DNA of 64,000 nucleotides. It comes from Sphingobacteriales bacterium. Lineage in GTDB: Bacteria; Bacteroidota; Bacteroidia; Chitinophagales; CAIOSU01. How positions within the stretch are numbered: position 1 is the first letter of the stretch; each line of letters begins with the position of its first letter. Shown here in pieces: positions 60,301 to 64,000 of this stretch. The position numbers and the translations under genes are program-made. The notes under the pieces are model-generated. The model worked only from the letters and a program-made list of their open reading frames with translations, was not told the origin of the DNA and searched no databases. The stretch spans positions 250,001 through 314,000 of the forward strand of contig JAIXUD010000010.1 of the NCBI GenBank assembly GCA_027483645.1, given 5' to 3'.

Positions 60301-63300
60301 ACAACCTGTGCTAGTAATTACTTGCAAGCGAGCGGTATAAACCCCAGCCGTGGTATAAGTGTGGGTAGGGTTTTGGTTGATGGATGTATTGCCATCGCCA
60401 AAGTTCCAGTTCCAGGTTACGATGGTGCTATCCGCAACGCTTAAATCTTGGAATTGAATGGTGGTTGGGGCACAAGCAGTAGTATCAGAAGTGCTGAAAC
60501 GCGCATCCACCGCATTCAAGTTAACTGCTACGCTAGCGCTATCGATACAGCCATGTATGCTGGTAACGGTAACGGTGTACTCTGTATTTACCGTTGGGGT
60601 GGATGTAGGGTTAGCACAATTCAAGCAGTTTAAACCTGCAGATGGTCCCCAAATATAGCCCGCACCAGCACCGCCGTTGGCAAGCAACTGTACGTTTTGG
60701 CCTTGGCATAACAAAGTATCAGGTGTGATGGTGATAACAGGCAACGGGTTAACGGTGATGGTAGTTGAACCCGTGTTGATACAACCATTCGCATCGGTAA
60801 CGGTGACGCTGTAAGTAGTGGTTGCAGTCGGCGAAGCCGTTGGGTTGCTCATAGTGGCATTATCCAACGAACCTGCTGGCGACCAGATGTAACTCACCCC
60901 GCCTGTTGCATTCAATTGGCTAGACTGACCGATACAGATAGCCGCCGCAGGCGACATTACAACCACAGGCAAGGGGTTCACGGTAATAGTAGTAGAACCA
61001 GTATTGATGCAACCGTTCACATCCGTTACGGTTACGTTGTAAGTAGTGGTAACGGTAGGGGTTGCGGTTGGGTTGGCGATATTGGCTGCGCTCAAAGTTG
61101 CCGCTGGTGACCAAGCATAAGTTACACCACCGCTTGCGTTCAACTGGCTGCTAAAGCCGATACATATCGCAGCATCAGGAGAAGTAGTTACCGTTGGCAA
61201 CGGGTTTACGTTTACGATAGCTTGTGCTGTGTTCACACAGCCATTACCATCCGTAACGGTTACGGTGTAGGTAGTGGTGGTAAGTGGATTAGCCGTTGGG
61301 TTGGCGATGGCTGGGTTGCTCAAAGTGGCCGCGTTATCCCAAACATAGCTGATGCCGCCGGTGGCGTTTAGTTGGGTGCTGCCGTTGATACAGATGGTGC
61401 CGCCAGTGGTGGTTATCGTTGGTAAAGAATTTACGGTGATGGTAGTTGAACCCGTGTTGATACAACCATTCGCATCGGTCACGGTTACGCTGTAAGTAGT
61501 GGTTGCAGTCGGCGAAGCCGTTGGGTTGCTCAAAGTAGCATTATCCAAAGAACCCGCTGGAGACCAGATGAAAGATACACCGCCAGTTGCGCTCAATTGG
61601 CTAGACTGACCGATACAGATAGCCGCCGCAGGAGACATCACCACAACAGGTAATGGATTAACAGTAATAGTGGTAGAACCCTTATTGATACAACCGTTTG
61701 CATCGGTAACGGTTACGTTGTAAGTTGTAGTAACGGTAGGCGTGGCAACTGGGTTGGCGATGTTGGCCGCGCTCAAAGTTGCCGCTGGAGACCATGCGTA
61801 AGCTACTCCGCCGGTTGCGTTCAACTGTGAAGAGAAGCCAATACAAATAGCCGCATCAGGAGAAGTCGTTACCGTTGGCAACGGGTTTACGTTTACGATA
61901 GCTTGAGCGGTGTTCACGCAGCCATTGGCATCCGTTACAGTAACGGTGTAAGTGGTAGTAGTTAGTGGATTAGCACTTGGGTTGGCGATTGCAGGGTTGC
62001 TCAGCGTTACAGTATTATTCCAAGCGTAGATCACACCACCAGTGGCGTTCAGTTGGGTGTTGCCGTTGATACAGATGGTACCGCCGGTGGTGATTACCGT
62101 TGGCAGCGGGTTAACTGTGATGATGGTTGAACCCGTGTTGATACAACCATTCGCATCAGTAACGGTTACGCTGTAAGTGGTAGTTGAAGTAGGTGTAGCG
62201 GTTGGGTTGCTCAAAGTAGCATTATCCAAAGAACCGGCAGGAGACCAGATATAAGATACCCCGCCAGTTGCGCTCAATTGTGAGTTCTGGCCGATACATA
62301 TAGCCGCCGCAGGCGACATTACCACCACAGGCAGCGGGTTAACAGTAATGGTAGTAGAACCTGTGTTGATACAACCGTTCGCATCGGTAACAGTCACATT
62401 GTAAGTGGTGGTTACGGTAGGAGTAGCAGTTGGGTTGGCAATGTTCGCCGCGCTCAAAGTTGCTGCCGGAGACCAAGCGTAAGTTACACCACCAGTGGCA
62501 CTTAACTGTGAAGAGAAGCCGATACAAATCGAAGCATCAGGCGAAGTAGTAACCGTTGGCAATGGGTTAACGTTTACGATAGCCTGTGCGGTGTTCACAC
62601 AGCCATTACCATCAGTTACGGTTACGGTATAAGTAGTAGTTGAAAGTGGGTTAGCGTTTGGGTTAGCGATAGCAGGGTTGCTCAAGGTGGCCGCTGGAGA
62701 CCAAGCATAACCCACGCCGCCAGTGGCGTTCAGTTGGGTGCTGCCATTTATGCAGATAGTACCTCCGGTGGTATTAATTACTGGTAAAGGATTAACAGTT
62801 ATAACAGTTGAACCAGTGTTGATACAACCATTCGCATCGGTAACGGTTACGCTGTAAGTTGTGGTAGCCGCGGGCGAAGCTGTAGGGTTGCTCAAAGTAG
62901 CATCATTCAAAGAACCCGCGGGTGACCAAATGTAACTCACCCCACCAGTAGCATTCAATTGGCTTGATTGGCCAATACAAATAGCCGCAGCAGGCGACAT
63001 CACTACAACAGGCAATGGGTTAACCGTAATAGTAGTTGAACCTGTATTGATACATCCGTTCGCATCCGTTACGGTAACATTGTAAGTAGTGGTTACAGTA
63101 GGGGTAGCGGTTGGGTTGGCGATATTAGCATTATCCAAAGTTGCGGCAGGAGACCAAACATAGCTTACGCCACCAGCTGCATTCAACTGGCTGCTAAAGC
63201 CGATACAAATCGAAGCATCAGGTGAGGTGGTTACTGTTGGTAGTGGGTTTACGTTAACGATGGCTTGTGCGGTGTTCACGCAGCCGTTTGCATCGGTTAC

Positions 63301-64000
63301 GGTTACGGTATAAGTTGTTGTAGATAAAGGATTGGCATTCGGGTTGGCGATCGCTGGGTTGCTCAAGGTTGAAGCATTATCCCAAACATAGCCAATTCCG
63401 CCAGTGGCGTTCAATTGGGTGCTGCCGTTGATGCAGATAGTGCCGCCAATGGTAGTTACTACAGGTAAAGGATTAACAGTAATTATAGTGCTACCCGTAT
63501 TGATACAACCATTAGCATCGGTCACGGTTACGCTGTAAGTAGTGGTTGCAGTAGGTGTAGCGGTTGGATTGCTCAAAGTAGCATTATCCAATGATCCTGC
63601 TGGCGACCAAATGTAAGATACGCCGCCAGTTGCACTCAACTGGCTTGATTGGCCAATGCAAATAGCGGCCGCAGGCGACATTACTACCACAGGCAATGGG
63701 TTAACGGTGATAGTAGTTGAGCCTGTATTGATACAACCGTTCGCATCCGTTACGGTTACGTTGTAAGTTGTAGTAACGGTAGGCGTAGCAACTGGGTTGG
63801 CAATATTGGCCGCGCTCAAAGTTGCCGCTGGAGACCAAGAGTAGCTAACGCCTCCGGTTGCGTTCAACAGTGAAGAGAAGCCAATACAAATCGAGGCATC
63901 AGGTGAAGTCGTTACCGTTGGCAACGGGTTTACGTTTACCACGGCTTGAGCGGTATTGATACAACCATTACCATCCGTAACGGTAACGGTATAAGTGGTT
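57400..64000 (-). CDS. Giant repeat adhesin with type B (CHU_C) sorting domain, N-terminus outside the window
   Basis: At least 2199 residues, open to the window edge: the frame continues through 63943-64000 (TYTVTVTDGNGCINTAQ), so the track start at 63942 is only an internal GTG. The N-terminal visible part is a higher-order array of Ig/PKD-like units of ~75 residues, each ending in NGCxNT...VNPLP. After the array come diverged units with CxxC pairs (GLNCLNCANP, GINCATCASP, NLACDNCPST). Two true PKD-like domains follow (VTWNWNFGDGNTSINQNPTH; IIWIWDMDDAGVATTQNAAA). The end is a type B sorting domain (IFIPNSFSPNNDKSND, IKIFRIFDRWGNLVFE, GVFVYYLEGTCRNGG). Probably a very long T9SS-exported surface adhesin. 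The export partner is not adjacent. Confidence 0.92.
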   Translation of the reverse strand, partial: TTYTVTVTDGNGCINTAQAVVNVNPLPTVTTSPDASICIGFSSLLNATGGVSYSWSPAATLSAANIANPVATPTVTTTYNVTVTDANGCINTGSTTITVNPLPVVVMSPAAAICIGQSSQLSATGGVSYIWSPAGSLDNATLSNPTATPTATTTYSVTVTDANGCINTGSTIITVNPLPVVTTIGGTICINGSTQLNATGGIGYVWDNASTLSNPAIANPNANPLSTTTYTVTVTDANGCVNTAQAIVNVNPLPTVTTSPDASICIGFSSQLNAAGGVSYVWSPAATLDNANIANPTATPTVTTTYNVTVTDANGCINTGSTTITVNPLPVVVMSPAAAICIGQSSQLNATGGVSYIWSPAGSLNDATLSNPTASPAATTTYSVTVTDANGCINTGSTVITVNPLPVINTTGGTICINGSTQLNATGGVGYAWSPAATLSNPAIANPNANPLSTTTYTVTVTDGNGCVNTAQAIVNVNPLPTVTTSPDASICIGFSSQLSATGGVTYAWSPAATLSAANIANPTATPTVTTTYNVTVTDANGCINTGSTTITVNPLPVVVMSPAAAICIGQNSQLSATGGVSYIWSPAGSLDNATLSNPTATPTSTTTYSVTVTDANGCINTGSTIITVNPLPTVITTGGTICINGNTQLNATGGVIYAWNNTVTLSNPAIANPSANPLTTTTYTVTVTDANGCVNTAQAIVNVNPLPTVTTSPDAAICIGFSSQLNATGGVAYAWSPAATLSAANIANPVATPTVTTTYNVTVTDANGCINKGSTTITVNPLPVVVMSPAAAICIGQSSQLSATGGVSFIWSPAGSLDNATLSNPTASPTATTTYSVTVTDANGCINTGSTTITVNSLPTITTTGGTICINGSTQLNATGGISYVWDNAATLSNPAIANPTANPLTTTTYTVTVTDGNGCVNTAQAIVNVNPLPTVTTSPDAAICIGFSSQLNASGGVTYAWSPAATLSAANIANPTATPTVTTTYNVTVTDVNGCINTGSTTITVNPLPVVVMSPAAAICIGQSSQLNATGGVSYIWSPAGSLDNATMSNPTASPTATTTYSVTVTDANGCINTGSTTITVNPLPVITITPDTLLCQGQNVQLLANGGAGAGYIWGPSAGLNCLNCANPTSTPTVNTEYTVTVTSIHGCIDSASVAVNLNAVDARFSTSDTTACAPTTIQFQDLSVADSTIVTWNWNFGDGNTSINQNPTHTYTTAGVYTARLQVITSTGCIDSTSLVLNINALPAVAAGPDRTICINDTTTLLGTGGVNYAWSPASTLSNANTASPQAFPLSTTTYQLTVTDANGCQGTSQVTVTVNSLPIVTTTPDQALCFGDSLQLDATGGVSYLWTPATGINCATCASPKVSPPFNPALSTTYMVLVTDSNGCVNTGSVTIGTTLLPVLDLSPDSTICAGDTVTLVGSQNGNNLQYQWSPNTNLACDNCPSTLAWPDTTTTYAVVTTGPSGCTNRGEITITVNQLPVVITTPDTAICHGETIELMASGGMNYAWTPSQGITCSNACNMIMAAPDSTTTYNVVVTDLNGCESSGAVEVVVHNIEAAFNLSDTSACTPQLVTLTDQSTSDNPIIIWIWDMDDAGVATTQNAAATYNTAGTKLISLVVVDSYGCIDSTMKPLEMLQTSIAVAGNDTAICFGETAQLQGSGGHNFTWSGDQTISDVSIANPTAKPITTTTYYLTTSLNNGCDAADTVIVTVHQLPVPSIMGDSVTCLGDSINLEASGGVTYLWSPAQGLSSTLLPNTTVAANQNITYTVRVTNSNGCSALDSIALTVNPTPLMVASPDAEICEGESVVLEASGALTYAWGPNQDISCLDCTTTTANPTQSITYMVAGFNEFGCGAVDTVRVTVRPLPAVETIADVTMCNGETLELTTTAIGATGFNWTANGMADTTLQSPTVSPTTTTTYIVEAYNQYGCTDQDTVMIKVIETILAQVSDGAIICEGQNVNLSIEILETGLSLYQVTWMPSELFPAPHNLSQTIFPETSMTVQVAIVGGECAVDTQSVNIVVNPLPTTDLGPNRTALMGEYVTLDANASAGVTEYYWYPNDSLDCDNCEQVRFNAFGSNTYTVTVTDDNGCMAMDTVSIRVLTTCEQDIFIPNSFSPNNDKSNDVLYIRSNEVEEIKIFRIFDRWGNLVFETSDIDQGWNGTYKAKMVDPGVFVYYLEGTCRNGGEVFLKGNVTVLR
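60750..64000 (-). repeat. 681-bp higher-order repeat array
   Basis: Three Ig-like units (A: TVTTSPDAxICIGFSSQ; B: VVVMSPAAAICIGQSSQ; C: TxGGTICINGSTQ) repeat as a block. One anchor (plus strand GAAGTNGTTACCGTTGGCAA) occurs at 61181, 61862, 62543, 63224 and 63905, spaced exactly 681 bp each (227 codons). The array continues past the window edge. Block copies are highly similar at DNA level, so recent amplification or gene conversion is likely. Confidence 0.92.

Noticed and set aside
60750-64000. CRISPR-like regular repetition
   Set aside because: The repeat units are in one open reading frame with a 681-bp period and conserved protein pattern; there are no short identical repeats with unique spacers.

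Overview
The window comes from a member of the phylum Bacteroidota, probably a Chitinophagales/Saprospirales/Sphingobacteriales-like lineage. Three things support this. There are type IX secretion (T9SS) C-terminal sorting domains of both type A and type B (CHU_C). There are TonB receptors with an N-terminal carboxypeptidase-like domain, a PorP/SprF protein and a PorE-like OmpA protein. Several genes have the Bacteroidetes -7 promoter box TAnnTTTG, often with a TTG/TTTG about 18-20 bp upstream. No tRNA, rRNA, CRISPR, prophage or transposase gene was seen. The content is mainly chromosomal housekeeping and cell-surface genes. The non-routine material lies between the genes.

Layout. 0-6.8 kb: a DHFR-like reductase, an unknown exported protein, a sugar nucleotidyltransferase, a frameshifted remnant of a T9SS sorting domain, a nitroreductase, a secreted beta-propeller/T9SS protein and an unknown membrane-anchored protein. 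7-10.8 kb: a large secreted protein made of five DUF4397 double units. 11-14.4 kb: two alpha/beta hydrolases, a small membrane protein and a GT2 glycosyltransferase. 14.4-19.6 kb: a translationally coupled signalling operon (a multi-PAS/GAF histidine kinase and two response regulators). 19.7-25.2 kb: an unknown zinc-ribbon protein, a small membrane protein, biotin carboxylase, an EEP phosphodiesterase, the PDH E1 beta subunit and a four-helix-bundle protein. 25.3-34.9 kb: a T9SS operon in the order PorP/SprF, PorE-like OmpA, then two large CHU_C-tailed surface proteins. 35-43.3 kb: ribosomal protein S1, a GIY-YIG nuclease inside a long inverted repeat, an acetate kinase-PduL fusion, a class IV aminotransferase, a DUF433/DUF5615 toxin-antitoxin-like pair and a two-subunit CoA transferase. 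43.4-54.1 kb: a TonB receptor, a PLC/GDPD-like enzyme, and an operon of TonB receptor, giant TPR protein and outer-membrane barrel. 54.3-57.3 kb: an acyl-CoA dehydrogenase-SCP2 fusion behind a palindromic operator, a YggS-type PLP protein and a DUF4296 lipoprotein. 57.4 kb to the edge: the C-terminal part of a giant repeat adhesin whose repeats form a 681-bp higher-order array.

How the genes fit together. The T9SS operon, the type A and type B cargo proteins and the TonB/TPR/barrel operon describe an outer membrane specialised for exporting and displaying large repeat proteins and for nutrient uptake. PDH E1 beta, biotin carboxylase, acetate kinase-PduL, the CoA transferase and the acyl-CoA dehydrogenase all act at the acetyl-CoA/acyl-CoA node.

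The most interesting signal is a set of intergenic stutter repeats. They are short arrays of 7-bp (sometimes 8-bp) units, in at least seven unrelated sequence families: GGTTACG, GGACGAT/GGACCAC, CTTGATA, GTCTTGT, CATTGTA, TCNGTTAA and TGTGCTGA. All lie between genes, often as inverted pairs. One pair brackets the four-helix-bundle gene. The GIY-YIG gene is bracketed by inverted copies of a different dispersed repeat. Two unrelated genes (12747 and 56714) carry the same CTTGATA array together with the same -7 box and spacing to ATG. I do not know a published name for this set. A mobile or copied regulatory/REP-like system is an inference.
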